DNA from: Aquipuribacter hungaricus
GTDB taxonomy: Bacteria > Actinomycetota > Actinomycetes > Actinomycetales > JBBAYJ01
DNA length: 64,000 nt
Strand: one strand, 5' to 3'
Assembly: GCF_042663885.1 (NCBI RefSeq)
Contig: NZ_JBHSXV010000001.1
In this document: positions 17,345 to 26,112 of the stretch, one piece after another
How positions within the stretch are numbered: position 1 is the first letter of the stretch
How the letters are laid out: each line of letters starts with the position of its first letter
Position numbers and translations under genes: made by a program
Notes under the pieces: model-generated
The model's database searches: none
The model's input: the letters and a program-made list of their open reading frames with translations, nothing else
Told to the model about the DNA's origin: nothing

Positions 17345-17440
17345 CCACGACAGGGGAGCGCCGATCCGGGCGCTGAGAGTGCGGGTGACCGCAGACCCTC
17401 GAACCTGATCCGGTTAGCACCGGCGGAGGTAGTCGAGTCT
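17345..17440 (+). promoter_or_regulatory. TPP riboswitch (THI element)
   Basis: The conserved thi-box segments are present: ACAGGGGAGC, GCGCTGAGAGTGCGG, GACCCTCGAACCTGATCCGG, TTAGCACCGGCG and GGAGGTAGTCG, with outer helix pairing near 17346 and 17435. It lies directly upstream of an ECF vitamin transporter and should reduce its expression when thiamine pyrophosphate is abundant. Confidence 0.96.
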
Positions 17441-17441
17441 C

Positions 17442-17474
17442 GACCCGTCGACGGCACCGCTGCGTCGACGGGTC
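17442..17474 (+). terminator. Regulatory hairpin downstream of the TPP aptamer
   Basis: GACCCGTCGAC (17442-17452) pairs perfectly with GTCGACGGGTC (17464-17474): an 11-bp stem with an 11-nt loop between the aptamer and the ykoE ribosome binding site. It overlaps alternative pairings with the aptamer's closing strand, as expected for an expression platform acting by termination or by masking. A U-tract is lacking. Confidence 0.6.
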
Positions 17475-17501
17475 CCCCTCCTGGGACCTCTGGGAGGACA
17501 C

Positions 17502-18347
17502 ATGAGCACCACCGACCACAGCACCACCGACCACAGCACGAGCACCACCGGCTCCTCGGGGGCCGCCACCACCGACGCCCGGGGTCCCGAGGACCGGCGC
17601 GCCCGCACCGTGCTCGTCGCGGGCGTCGTCGTCAGCCTCGTCCTGGGCGCTGCCGTCGTCGCCGTCGGGCTCCCGTCCGACCAGGCGCTGTTCGCCACCC
17701 AGCTGTCGACCCTCACGGTCGCGGCCGGGCTCCTCGTCGCCACCCTCGGCATCAGCGTCGTCGGGGCGGCCACCGCGCGGGCCCGCTGGCGCGTCGTCGA
17801 CATCGTCGTGGCCAGCGTCCTCGGCGTCGCCGGCGGCCTCATGTTCGCCCTGTGGAACCTGGGGTTCTACGCCTGGCTGTCCCCGGTCCTCGCCCCGCCG
17901 GTGAGCGCCCTGGTCGCCGGGGTGTGGCTGCTGCCCGGCGTGGTCGGCGGCCTCGTCGTCCGCAAGCCCGGCGCCGCGGTCTACACCGAGCTCGTCGCCG
18001 CCGCCCTCAGCGCCCTGATCGGCAACCAGTGGGGCTTCTCCACGGTCTGGTACGGCCTGCTCGAGGGGCTCGGCGCCGAGGTCGTCCTCGCGCTGCTGCT
18101 CTACCGGCGCTTCGGCCTGCCGGTGGCGCTGCTGTCCGGTGCCGGCGCCGGTCTCGTCGTCGGTCTGCTCGACACCACGGTGTTCTACCCGGACCTCGTG
18201 CCGGGCGTGCAGGTCGCCTACGTGGTCCTCGCCGTGGTCAGCGGCGTCGTCATCGCGGGGCTGGGCGGCTGGGCGCTCACCCGCGGCCTGGCCAGGACCG
18301 GCGTGCTGTCGTCGCTGGCCTCCGGGCGCGACGGGCGACGGGTCTAG
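17502..18347 (+). CDS. ykoE: ECF transporter substrate-binding subunit (YkoE family, thiamine/HMP)
   Basis: A 281-residue integral membrane S component for thiamine or its HMP precursor. An N-terminal Thr/Ser/His-rich tail of about 35 residues, with a repeat of TDHSTTDHS, precedes at least five transmembrane helices. The YkoE signature GGLMFALWNLGFYAW and SALIGNQWGFSTVWYGLLEG is present. ATG 17502 follows GGGAGGA. The TPP riboswitch upstream supports a thiamine-related substrate. It forms a complex with the next two products. Confidence 0.92.
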   Translation: MSTTDHSTTDHSTSTTGSSGAATTDARGPEDRRARTVLVAGVVVSLVLGAAVVAVGLPSDQALFATQLSTLTVAAGLLVATLGISVVGAATARARWRVVDIVVASVLGVAGGLMFALWNLGFYAWLSPVLAPPVSALVAGVWLLPGVVGGLVVRKPGAAVYTELVAAALSALIGNQWGFSTVWYGLLEGLGAEVVLALLLYRRFGLPVALLSGAGAGLVVGLLDTTVFYPDLVPGVQVAYVVLAVVSGVVIAGLGGWALTRGLARTGVLSSLASGRDGRRV

Positions 18348-18352
18348 CCCCG

Positions 18353-19819
18353 GTGGGGGTCCGGGCCCGCGGCTGGGGGTGGCGGCACGGCACGCGTGCC
18401 GCCTGGGCCGTCCGCGGGCTCGACCTCGACGTCGCCGACGGCGAGCGCGTCCTCCTGCTCGGCCCGAGCGGCGCGGGCAAGTCGACGCTGCTGCAAGGCC
18501 TGGCCGGGCTCCTGGACCCCGAGACCGGGGACGAGGAGGGCGTGCTCGAGCTCGACGGCGTGGGGGTCCGGCAGGCCCGGGTCGACGGCGTCGCGGCCGG
18601 GGTGGCCCGCACCGGGCTGCTCTTGCAGGACCCGCTGAGCCAGACCGTCCTGGCCCGCTGCGGCGACGACGTGGCCTTCGGCCTGGAGAACCACGCCGTG
18701 CCGCGGGACGAGATCTGGCCGCGGGTGCGCGAGGCGCTGGATCTCGTCGGCTTCCCCCACGGCCTCGACCGGTCGACGTCGCGGCTGTCCGGCGGGGAGC
18801 GGCAGCGCCTCGCCCTGGCCGGCGTGCTGGCCCTGCGCCCGCGCCTGCTGCTGCTCGACGAGCCCACCGCGATGCTCGACCCCGCGGCCGCCGACGGCCT
18901 GCGCCGCACGGTGGGCCGGGTGCTGGAGGAGACGGGGGCGGGCTGCCTGCTCGTCGAGCACCGTGTCGCCCCCTGGCTGCCGCACGTCGACCGGGTCGTC
19001 GTGCTCGAGCCCGGCGGCGGCGTCCGTGCCGACGGCCCCCCGGCCGCGGTGTTCGCCGCCCACGGCGAGGCCCTGGCCCGGGACGGGGTGTGGGTGCCCG
19101 ACCGGCCGCCCGCCCGGCCCGCCCGCCGCCCCGGGGACAGCACGGGACCCCGGCTGCTCACGGCGGCCGGGCTGTCGGTCGCCCGCCCGGGGGCGGCGGC
19201 GCCGGCGGCGCGTGACGTCGACCTCGGCCTGGACGCCGGCACCTGCACCGCCGTGACCGGGCCGAACGGGGCGGGCAAGTCGACGCTGGCGCTCGCCCTC
19301 GCCGGTCTGGCCGCCCCGACCGGTGGCCGGCTCGAGGCCTCGGACCTGCTCGCCGACGGCGCCGGCCCGCTGCCGCACCGCTGGCGGGCACGGGCGCTCG
19401 CGGCCCGGGTCGGCACGGTGTTCCAGGAGCCCGCGCACCAGTTCGTCGCCACCACCGTCGCCGACGAGCTGCGGGTCGGGCCCCGGGTCACCGGCGCCGA
19501 CCCGGCGGCCGCGGAGGCGACCGTCGCGTCGCTGCTCGAGCGCCTCGGCCTGGCCCGCCTGGCCGGCGCCCACCCGTTCACGCTGTCCGGCGGGGAGCAG
19601 CGCCGGCTCTCGGTGGCCACGGTGCTCGCCACCCGGCCCCGGCTGCTCGTGCTCGACGAGCCGACGTTCGGCCAGGACGGCCGCACCTGGGCCGAGCTCG
19701 TCGCGCTGCTGGACGAGCTGCGGGCCGAGGGCGTCGGCGTCTGCGCCGTCACCCACGACGCCGAGCTGGTGGCCGCCCTCGCCGACCGGGTCCTCCGCCT
19801 GCCGGGCGCCGCCGCGTGA
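18353..19819 (+). CDS. ykoD: Duplicated ATP-binding subunit of the ECF transporter
   Basis: A 488-residue protein with two fused ABC ATPase domains, both apparently complete. The first has Walker A LLGPSGAGKSTLLQ, signature LSGGERQRLA and LLLLDEPTAMLD. The second has TGPNGAGKSTLALA, LSGGEQRRLS and LVLDEPTFGQD. The fusion replaces the usual EcfA/EcfA' pair. GTG 18353 lies 5 nt past the ykoE stop and the end overlaps ykoC by four bases. Confidence 0.93.
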   Translation: MGVRARGWGWRHGTRAAWAVRGLDLDVADGERVLLLGPSGAGKSTLLQGLAGLLDPETGDEEGVLELDGVGVRQARVDGVAAGVARTGLLLQDPLSQTVLARCGDDVAFGLENHAVPRDEIWPRVREALDLVGFPHGLDRSTSRLSGGERQRLALAGVLALRPRLLLLDEPTAMLDPAAADGLRRTVGRVLEETGAGCLLVEHRVAPWLPHVDRVVVLEPGGGVRADGPPAAVFAAHGEALARDGVWVPDRPPARPARRPGDSTGPRLLTAAGLSVARPGAAAPAARDVDLGLDAGTCTAVTGPNGAGKSTLALALAGLAAPTGGRLEASDLLADGAGPLPHRWRARALAARVGTVFQEPAHQFVATTVADELRVGPRVTGADPAAAEATVASLLERLGLARLAGAHPFTLSGGEQRRLSVATVLATRPRLLVLDEPTFGQDGRTWAELVALLDELRAEGVGVCAVTHDAELVAALADRVLRLPGAAA

Positions 19820-20628
19820 GCCTGCCCACGGACGTGCTGTCCGGCACGGCCGGGGTCGACACCGGCGCGCTGCTGGCCCGGACCAACCCCAGCGCCAAGC
19901 TCGCGGTCGCCCTCGTCCTGTCGCTGGCGCTCGTGCTCACCACCGACCCGGTGACCGCCGGGGTCGCGCTCGCCCTGGTCGTCGCCGCGCTGCCCTGGTC
20001 GGGGCTGGGCGCGCGGGCGCTGTGGCGGCGCGGCTGGGTGCTCGTCGTCGCGGCCGTGCCCACCGGCGTCTTCACGGCGGTGCTCGGGGTCGACTCCGGC
20101 CGGGTGCTCCTCCCGCTCGGCCCGCTGGACGTCACGTCCGGCTCGCTGGCCGCCGGGGTCGCGCTGGTCCTGCGCATCCTGGCGATCGGCCTGCCCGGGG
20201 TCGTGCTGCTGGCGACCACCGACCCCACGGACCTGGCCGACTCCCTCGCCCAGGACCTCCGGCTGCCGCACCGCTTCGTGCTGTCCGCGCTGGCGGCGAT
20301 GCGGCTGTTCGGCGTGCTGGCCGAGGAGTGGACGGCGCTCGGGCAGGCGCGCCGGGCCCGCGGGCTCGGCGAGGAGGGGCTGGTGGGGCGGGCCCGGGCC
20401 GCGGGGGCGCAGGTGTTCGCCCTGCTCGTCCTCGCGGTGCGGCGCGCGACGGTCCTGGCGACCGCCATGGAGGCGCGGGGGTTCGGGGCGGCCCGCACCC
20501 GTACCTGGGCCCGGCCGAGCCGGGTCCGTCCGGCCGACGTCGCGGTGGTGCTCGGCGGGGTGGCCGTGGCGGCGGTGGCGACCGCGGCGGGGGTGGCGGC
20601 GGGGACCTGGGAGCTCGTCCTGTCCTGA
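19816..20628 (+). CDS. ykoC: ECF transporter transmembrane coupling subunit
   Basis: A 270-residue EcfT-type membrane protein linking the S component to the ATPases. Features include NPSAKLAVALVLSLALVL in the first helix, DPTDLADSLAQDLRLPHR and the coupling helices with Ala-Arg-Gly motifs, GQARRARGLGEEG and TAMEARGFGAART. It starts with a GTG overlapping the ykoD stop (GTGA). Confidence 0.92.
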   Translation: MSLPTDVLSGTAGVDTGALLARTNPSAKLAVALVLSLALVLTTDPVTAGVALALVVAALPWSGLGARALWRRGWVLVVAAVPTGVFTAVLGVDSGRVLLPLGPLDVTSGSLAAGVALVLRILAIGLPGVVLLATTDPTDLADSLAQDLRLPHRFVLSALAAMRLFGVLAEEWTALGQARRARGLGEEGLVGRARAAGAQVFALLVLAVRRATVLATAMEARGFGAARTRTWARPSRVRPADVAVVLGGVAVAAVATAAGVAAGTWELVLS

Positions 20629-20666
20629 GCCCGTCCGGTCCCGAGCCCGTCCGGTCCTGGGCTCAG
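20625..20666. terminator. Candidate bidirectional terminator between ykoC and the HDOD gene
   Basis: CTGAGCCC (20625-20632) pairs with GGGCTCAG (20659-20666) around a loop holding two copies of GAGCCCGTCCGGTCC. The stem includes the stop codons of both converging genes. The long loop and lack of a U-tract make it a modest call. Confidence 0.4.
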
Positions 20667-21562
20667 CCGGTGACGGCGCGGACCAGGTCGGCGGCCAGGT
20701 CGGGGACCCGGCGCACGAGGGCGGCCACCTCGCCGGGCTGCACGCGCCCGCCGGTCATGTGGAGCACGTCCTGCGGCGGGGAGCCGGGCTCGACGACGCG
20801 GTCGGCGACCTCGCCCGCCACCAGCAGGCAGACCGCGGCGGCGTCGCCGTTCTCGGCGGGCCGGCTGCCCGGCCAGCGGTCGACCACCTGCAGGGCGGCG
20901 GCCATGTCGGACGGGAACGACCACGCCCGCAGCGCCGCCGACGACACCGCGACGTGGGAGGCGCCGTAGCGGGCGCGCTCCGCCTCCAGCAGGGACCAGC
21001 GGTCCTCGCAGCCCTCGACCAGGGGCGTGTACCCGGCGGGGTCGGCGTGGAACAGCAGCGCCTGCCCGATCCCTGACAGCAGGCCCAGGCAGAAGGCGTC
21101 GGGGGCGTGCAGGCCGAGCGGCCGGGCCAGCTCCCCGGCGGCCACCGCCGTGCAGGCGCTCCGCCGCCAGAAGCCCGGCGGCACGGGGTCGGTGCCCCCC
21201 ACCCCCGCGGCGGCGGTGAGGGCGAGGCTGCGCACGGTGGTGAAGCCGAGCACGGTGACGGCGAAGGCCACGGTGCGGACCCGGCCGGACAGCCCGTAGT
21301 ACGCGCTGTTGGCCAGCCGCATGACCCGGGCGGCGAGAGGGGCGTCGGCGCCGACCACGGACGCGAGCCGGGGGGCGGACATGTCGTCGTCGCGGGTCAT
21401 CCGGACGATCTGCGTGGCGACGGGGCGCTGGGCGGGCACCTGGTCCAGGCGCGCGAGCAGGTCCTCGAGCAGGACGACTCCCCGCCCGTCGTCCCACGGC
21501 AGGTCGGGGGCGCCCTCGGACGGGGCGGGCGTCAGCGTCGTCGCGCCGTAGCCGACGATCAC
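20663..21562 (-). CDS. HDOD-domain signalling protein
   Basis: A 299-residue protein with an HDOD domain, the HD-GYP relative that lacks the catalytic His-Asp pair: ARVMRLANSAYYGLSGRVRT, AVTVLGFTTVRSLALT and the long helical remainder. HDOD proteins act as scaffolds or regulators in signalling, often linked to cyclic-di-GMP. GTG 21562 overlaps the stop of the upstream GGDEF-EAL gene (GTGA), so the two are coupled. Output unknown. Confidence 0.88.
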   Translation of the reverse strand: MIVGYGATTLTPAPSEGAPDLPWDDGRGVVLLEDLLARLDQVPAQRPVATQIVRMTRDDDMSAPRLASVVGADAPLAARVMRLANSAYYGLSGRVRTVAFAVTVLGFTTVRSLALTAAAGVGGTDPVPPGFWRRSACTAVAAGELARPLGLHAPDAFCLGLLSGIGQALLFHADPAGYTPLVEGCEDRWSLLEAERARYGASHVAVSSAALRAWSFPSDMAAALQVVDRWPGSRPAENGDAAAVCLLVAGEVADRVVEPGSPPQDVLHMTGGRVQPGEVAALVRRVPDLAADLVRAVTG

Positions 21563-23733
21563 GGCGCGGCCTGCGGGACACCGTGCGGCAGGGGCCGGGC
21601 CTGGGAGGACGACCCGCGCGGGGAGGGGGCGCGCCGGTCGCGCGCCTCGCCGGAGCGGGAGCGCACCCAGCGCGTGAGGTCGTCGCCGGTCATCGCCCGC
21701 GCCCAGAGCCAGCCCTGCCCCAGGGTGCAGCCGAGCGCCTGCAGCCGGGCGGCCTGCTCGGGCACCTCGACGCCCTCGGCGATCGCGGACAGCCCGAGCG
21801 CGCCGGCGAGGCTGACCACGGCCGCGGCGAGGGTGCCGTCCCCGCCGGTCGCCAGCTCCAGGACGAAGGACCGGTCGATCTTCAGGTGGTCGACGGGAAG
21901 GCGCTGGAGGTAGGCCAGCGAGGAGTAGCCGACGCCGAAGTCGTCGATGGCGACCGAGACGCCGACCTCGCGCAGCGCCAGCAGCGTCTCGCGGCTCGCG
22001 GCGGGGTCGCCCATGATCGCCGACTCGGTGATCTCCAGGCACAGCGCGGACGCGGGCACCCCGTGCTTCTCGAGGACCCCGGTGACGGTGCCGAGCAGGC
22101 GGGGGTCGCCCAGCTGCAGCGCCGACAGGTTGACGTTGACGCGGCGCGGGGCGAGCCGGCCGAGCTCGGTGCGCCAGCGTGCCAGCTGGGCGCACGCGGC
22201 GTCGAGGACGTGGGCGGTGAGGCCGGTGATGAGCTGGTGGTTCTCGGCGAGGGCGACGAAGACCTGCGGCGGCACGTCGCCGCGCACCGGGTGGCGCCAG
22301 CGGGCGAGCGCCTCCACGGCGGGCAGGGGCTCGCTGAGCAGCGGGTCCGACGCCGTGGCCATCTCCACGACCGGCTGGTAGGCGACGGTGACCTGGCCGG
22401 TGTCGATCGCCGCGCGCAGGTCCGCCAGCAGCTGCAGGGTGTCGCGGGCGACGACCCGGGTCTCGTCGTCGCAGACCGCGAACCGGTTCTTGCCGCGCGC
22501 CTTGGCGTCGTACATGGCGATGTCGGCGTCGCGGAGCAGGTCCTGGGCCGTGGCGTGGGAGACCCCGGCGCGGGCCACGCCCATGCTCGCCGACGGGTGC
22601 ACGAGCACCCCGGTGACGGTGAGCGGGCGGGTGCAGACGTCGAGCAGGCGCCGGGCGAGCACCTCGGCCTCGGCGTCGTCGCGGACGCCGTGGCACACGA
22701 CGACGAACTCGTCGCCGCCCATCCGCGTCACCACGTCGCCGTCGCGGACCGCCCCGCGCAGGCGGCGGGCGACCTCGACGAGCATGGAGTCCCCGGCGTC
22801 GTGGCCGAGCGAGTCGTTGATGGTCTTGAAGTTGTCGAGGTCGAGGAAGAGCACCGCGAGCAGCGGGTCGACCCCCGCCGGGCCGGCGAGGCCGGCCTGC
22901 AGGCTCTCGAACAGCGCGGCCCGGTTGGGCAGGCCCGTGAGCGCGTCGTGGCGGGCCTGGTAGGCCAGCTGCTGCTCGAAGGCCACCCGCTCGGTGACGT
23001 CCTCGGCGGTGCCGACGAAGCTCGGACCGTGGCCCGGGGTGTGCGCCGGGGCGAGCCGGAGGTGGACGAGCCGGCGGCCGCCGTCGACGCTGCGGAGGGC
23101 GGCGACCACGTCGGACTCCGCGCCCTGCAGCGCGGCCGCCGCGCAGTCGCTCACCGCGGCCAGGTCGTCCGGGTCGACCAGGTGCAGCCAGCCCGTGCCG
23201 AGCAGCGACTCCGCCGGCAGGCCGACCATCCGGGCGAAGGCGTCGTTGACGTGGGCCAGGCGCATGCCGACGTCGGACAGGACCGTGGGGACCGGGTTCT
23301 GCTCGGTGAGGGCGAGGAAGCGGCGCTCGTAGGCCTGCGCGGCCTCGGCCAGCGCGCGGCCCCGGTCGCCGCCGTCGTGCTCGGCCACCGCGGTGAGGGC
23401 CCACAGCCGCTGACCGGGGACGGGGTGCGCGACGACCTCGACCGGGTGGACCGCGCCGTCGGCGCCGCGCAGCCGGGCGCTGCGGCGCTGGGCGCGCACC
23501 GTGTGGAGCAGGGGACCGTCGTCCGCGGCGGTGAGCAGGCTGTCCAGGGGGCGGCCGGCCACGCTCGAGGCGTCGCTGGAGAGCAGGTCGGCGGCGGCGG
23601 CGTTGAGCCAGGCCACCGTCGGGGCGGTGCCGTCGGGGCCGTCGCGGACGAGCAGCACGGCGCTGTCGGACATCGCGGCAGCGTGCTGCAGCGCCTCCCG
23701 GCAGTCGTCGGGCAGCACGTCCGGTCCGCTCAT
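21559..23733 (-). CDS. PAS-PAS-GGDEF-EAL cyclic-di-GMP turnover protein
   Basis: A 724-residue soluble protein with two PAS-like domains (about 10-120 and 130-250), a GGDEF diguanylate-cyclase domain and an EAL phosphodiesterase domain. The GGDEF motif is intact (RMGGDEFVVV) with the substrate Asp in LFLDLDNFKTINDSLGHDAG. The EAL motif is intact (AVEALARWRHP) with further catalytic acids in EITESAIMGDP and IDDFGVGYSSLAYLQ. Both activities are therefore possible, the balance set by the PAS sensors. AGGAGG precedes ATG 23733. Confidence 0.94.
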   Translation of the reverse strand: MSGPDVLPDDCREALQHAAAMSDSAVLLVRDGPDGTAPTVAWLNAAAADLLSSDASSVAGRPLDSLLTAADDGPLLHTVRAQRRSARLRGADGAVHPVEVVAHPVPGQRLWALTAVAEHDGGDRGRALAEAAQAYERRFLALTEQNPVPTVLSDVGMRLAHVNDAFARMVGLPAESLLGTGWLHLVDPDDLAAVSDCAAAALQGAESDVVAALRSVDGGRRLVHLRLAPAHTPGHGPSFVGTAEDVTERVAFEQQLAYQARHDALTGLPNRAALFESLQAGLAGPAGVDPLLAVLFLDLDNFKTINDSLGHDAGDSMLVEVARRLRGAVRDGDVVTRMGGDEFVVVCHGVRDDAEAEVLARRLLDVCTRPLTVTGVLVHPSASMGVARAGVSHATAQDLLRDADIAMYDAKARGKNRFAVCDDETRVVARDTLQLLADLRAAIDTGQVTVAYQPVVEMATASDPLLSEPLPAVEALARWRHPVRGDVPPQVFVALAENHQLITGLTAHVLDAACAQLARWRTELGRLAPRRVNVNLSALQLGDPRLLGTVTGVLEKHGVPASALCLEITESAIMGDPAASRETLLALREVGVSVAIDDFGVGYSSLAYLQRLPVDHLKIDRSFVLELATGGDGTLAAAVVSLAGALGLSAIAEGVEVPEQAARLQALGCTLGQGWLWARAMTGDDLTRWVRSRSGEARDRRAPSPRGSSSQARPLPHGVPQAAP

Positions 23734-23883
23734 GCCAGGCCTCCTGCCTTCTCCCGGGCCCGTCCGTGGGCCCTGCGTCCGCCCCCGGAGGTCCGGGAGG
23801 TACCTCGGAGGGATCGGCGCCCCCGGGCGCGGGCACGAGGCCGCGGGGGAGGTCCACCCGATCGGCGGACGCCGGGCCTACAC

Positions 23884-23955
23884 CAGCGGCGCAGCGGCGC
23901 AGCGGCGCAGCGGCGCAGCGGCGCAGCGGCCCAGCGGCCCAGCGGCTCAGCGGCG
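23884..23955. repeat. Nine tandem 8-bp repeats (CAGCGGCG) at the end of the RDD gene
   Basis: Nine units of 8 bp run from 23884 to 23955: five perfect CAGCGGCG, two CAGCGGCC, one CAGCGGCT and a final CAGCGGCG. The RDD gene on the minus strand stops inside the array because CAGCGGCT followed by CAG creates TCA, which is TGA on its strand. Unit length is not a multiple of three. Confidence 0.93.
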
Positions 23956-24582
23956 ACGGGGCCGCGCTGCCCGGCGAGCCCGGACGGACGCGGGTGCCGT
24001 CGCACCGGGTCGACCGGCGGTCGCGGGCACCGGGCGGCGGTCGCGGACCAGGCGGGTCCCGGCGAGCAGGTCGCCGAGGCGCCGGCCGTCCGCCCGGGCG
24101 AGCACGAGGACCGGGCCGACGACGACGTCCAGCGGCAGCACCAGGGCCCGCACCGCGAGCCGCCACCGCGCGGGGCTGCTGCCGGTACGGTCCACGACGC
24201 GCAGGCCGACCCACCGCATCCCCGCGGTCCGCCCGCCGTCGTGGTGGGGCCAGACGACGGTGGCGCCGGCGAGCACCACGCCGGTGGAGGCGACCAGCGC
24301 GACGGCCGGGACGAGCGGGCTGCTGCTCGTCCCCGGCCGCAGCAGCGTGCCGAGCAGGGTGCCGACCACGGGCACGGCGAGCAGGACGACGAGGGTCGCC
24401 AGGTCGAGCAGGACGTGGGCGGCCCGCCGGAGCAGGCCCACCGCCGCCGGGCCGGGACGGGCCGGCTGCACCGGCGGCCGGCCCGTGCGGGCCCGGGCAC
24501 GCGGGGCGGCAGCGGCCGGGAGCTGGGCGGCCGGCTCGTCCGGAACCGGCAGCACCGGCTCCCAGGGGTGGATCGTCCTCAC
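23947..24582 (-). CDS. RDD-family membrane protein
   Basis: A 211-residue protein with a proline/alanine-rich cytoplasmic head (residues 1-45), two to three transmembrane helices and the RDD core: GMRWVGLRVVDRTG, VRALVLPLDVVVGP and GRRLGDLLAGTRLVRDRR. RDD proteins are poorly characterised; some are Na+/H+ antiporters. A basic C-tail (VRARRAARPRRR) ends in a tandem repeat. TAGCGT sits 6 nt before the GTG start, consistent with leaderless transcription. Confidence 0.87.
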   Translation of the reverse strand: MRTIHPWEPVLPVPDEPAAQLPAAAAPRARARTGRPPVQPARPGPAAVGLLRRAAHVLLDLATLVVLLAVPVVGTLLGTLLRPGTSSSPLVPAVALVASTGVVLAGATVVWPHHDGGRTAGMRWVGLRVVDRTGSSPARWRLAVRALVLPLDVVVGPVLVLARADGRRLGDLLAGTRLVRDRRPVPATAGRPGATAPASVRARRAARPRRR

Positions 24583-24669
24583 GGACGGACGCTAGGACCG
24601 CCGGTCAGGCCAGCGGGCGGGTTCCGCGCCGACCGGTACGAACGGACGAGCCCACGCGGACGAGCCGGC

Positions 24670-25653
24670 TCAGGCGACGTCGCCGCCCAGGCGCACGAGC
24701 GGCTCGCGCAGGTCGACGACGACACCGGTCCCGGTCCGGCCCGCGTCGGCGACCGAGAGCCCGAGCCGTGCCAACCCCTGCTCGAGCGCCACCGCCGGCG
24801 ACCAGCCGGGCGGGAGGTCGGCCGGTGCGGCGGTCCGCCCGGCCGGCGACGGCGCGGGGGAGCCCGCGGTCGCCTCGGACGGGGTGCGGGCGACCCGGAG
24901 GCGACGGTCGCGCACCCGGTAGGACGTGCCGGTCGCCTCGGCGACGGCCTGCGCCAGCTCGACCGTGCGGTGCCCGACGGCGGGGGCCACGCGGAACCGG
25001 CCCGAGACGGGACCCCGGACCACGGCGAGCAGGCCGGCGACGGCGTCGTCGACGAAGCACACGGCGTGCTCCGCCCCGTCGTGGCCGTCGACCACGACGA
25101 CCCCGTCGGTCCGGGCCTGGTCGAGCATCCGGGACAGCACGCCGGTGCGGCCGGCGGGCATCCCCGGGCCGTAGCACTCGGCCACCTGCACGACGACGGT
25201 CTCGACGTCGTGGGCGGTGCGGAACCCGTCGGCCAGGGCCTCGTCGGCGGCGAGCCGGGAGGCGTTGCCGGGCAGGGAGGCGATGACCAGGCGGGCCCCG
25301 TCCACGCGGGCGGCGTGCAGGGCGGCCAGCGTCTCCAGCGCGGGCTCGCTCTGGCCGCGCAGGCTGACCTCGCGCGGGCCGGCCGCCAGGTGCACGACGA
25401 CGTCCGCGCCGCAGCCCGTGGCGCCGTGACCGAGGCCGGTCTCGTCGTCGGGGTCCAGGCGGACGACGCGATCGCCGGCCTCGACGAGCGCGCGGGCCAG
25501 GGCGTCGGCGACCCAGCAGCGGCTGCCGACGAGCGCGACGACCAGCGGGCCGGGGCGGCGGACGCTGTCCAGGGAGGTGACGCCGGCGTACCCGGCCGGT
25601 GCCGTGCGGCCGTGCCGTGCCGTGCGGGCAGGCCCGCGGTGCCGTGCGCTCAT
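24670..25653 (-). CDS. NAD-dependent epimerase/dehydratase-like SDR, degenerate
   Basis: A 327-residue protein of the extended SDR fold (sugar epimerase/dehydratase type). The Rossmann start LVVALVGSRCWVADALARAL lacks the canonical glycine triad, and the usual Tyr-x-x-x-Lys is not obvious; CYGPGMPAGRTGVLSRM and VCFVDDAVAGLLAVV match family landmarks. Weak cofactor and catalytic motifs suggest a binding rather than enzymatic role, or an unusual cofactor loop. ATG 25653 was chosen for its GAGGACAGG site. Confidence 0.7.
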   Translation of the reverse strand: MSARHRGPARTARHGRTAPAGYAGVTSLDSVRRPGPLVVALVGSRCWVADALARALVEAGDRVVRLDPDDETGLGHGATGCGADVVVHLAAGPREVSLRGQSEPALETLAALHAARVDGARLVIASLPGNASRLAADEALADGFRTAHDVETVVVQVAECYGPGMPAGRTGVLSRMLDQARTDGVVVVDGHDGAEHAVCFVDDAVAGLLAVVRGPVSGRFRVAPAVGHRTVELAQAVAEATGTSYRVRDRRLRVARTPSEATAGSPAPSPAGRTAAPADLPPGWSPAVALEQGLARLGLSVADAGRTGTGVVVDLREPLVRLGGDVA

Positions 25654-25758
25654 GTCCTGTCCTCGTCCCGACCGTCCTCGGTCGCCTCTCGCGTGCCGTG
25701 CACCCCGTCGTGCCCGCCCACCCGTCGTGCTGCCGTGCTGTCGTGCCTCGTGGTCGAT

Positions 25759-25784
25759 GTGTCGTGCGTCGGGAGCGGGGGTAC
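25759..25784 (+). promoter_or_regulatory. Candidate SigB-type promoter of the CsbD gene
   Basis: GTGT (25759-25762) and GGGTAC (25779-25784) are separated by 16 nt, close to the GTTT-N(14-17)-GGGTA pattern of actinobacterial SigB/F-type factors, and a sigma factor of that type is encoded at 43768. CsbD proteins are classical general-stress proteins, which supports the call. Confidence 0.5.
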
Positions 25785-25846
25785 CCACTTGCTGCTCGAC
25801 CACACGCGGTCCCGGCCACCGGGCCCGCCCACACCGAGGAGGCACC

Positions 25847-26020
25847 GTGTCGGACGCAGACAAGGCCGAGAACACCGTCGACAAGCTGGCCGGCAAGGCC
25901 AAGGAGGGCCTGGGTCGCGCGACGGACGACGAGCGCCTCGAGGCCGAGGGCCGTGGCCAGCAGTCCTCCGCCGACCTCAAGCAGGCCGGCGAGAAGATCA
26001 AGGACGTCTTCAAGAACTGA
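25847..26020 (+). CDS. CsbD-family general stress protein
   Basis: A 57-residue hydrophilic protein, with NTVDKLAGKAKEGLGRATDD and LKQAGEKIKDVFKN, typical of the CsbD family, which is abundant in stressed or stationary cells but without known biochemical function. GTG 25847 is preceded by GAGGAGG. A strong terminator follows. Confidence 0.92.
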   Translation: MSDADKAENTVDKLAGKAKEGLGRATDDERLEAEGRGQQSSADLKQAGEKIKDVFKN

Positions 26021-26031
26021 CGCCCCCCCCG

Positions 26032-26068
26032 CCGACGGCCCGCCCCCTACCGGGGAGCGGGCCGTCGG
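26032..26068. terminator. Terminator between csbD-like gene and hpd
   Basis: CCGACGGCCCGC (26032-26043) pairs perfectly with GCGGGCCGTCGG (26057-26068). The loop can also close through CCCC/GGGG. It lies between two converging genes and can serve both. Confidence 0.85.
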
Positions 26069-26112
26069 TGCGTCCGGGGCCGGACCGGGCCGAACAGGGG
26101 CAGGGTGCGGGG

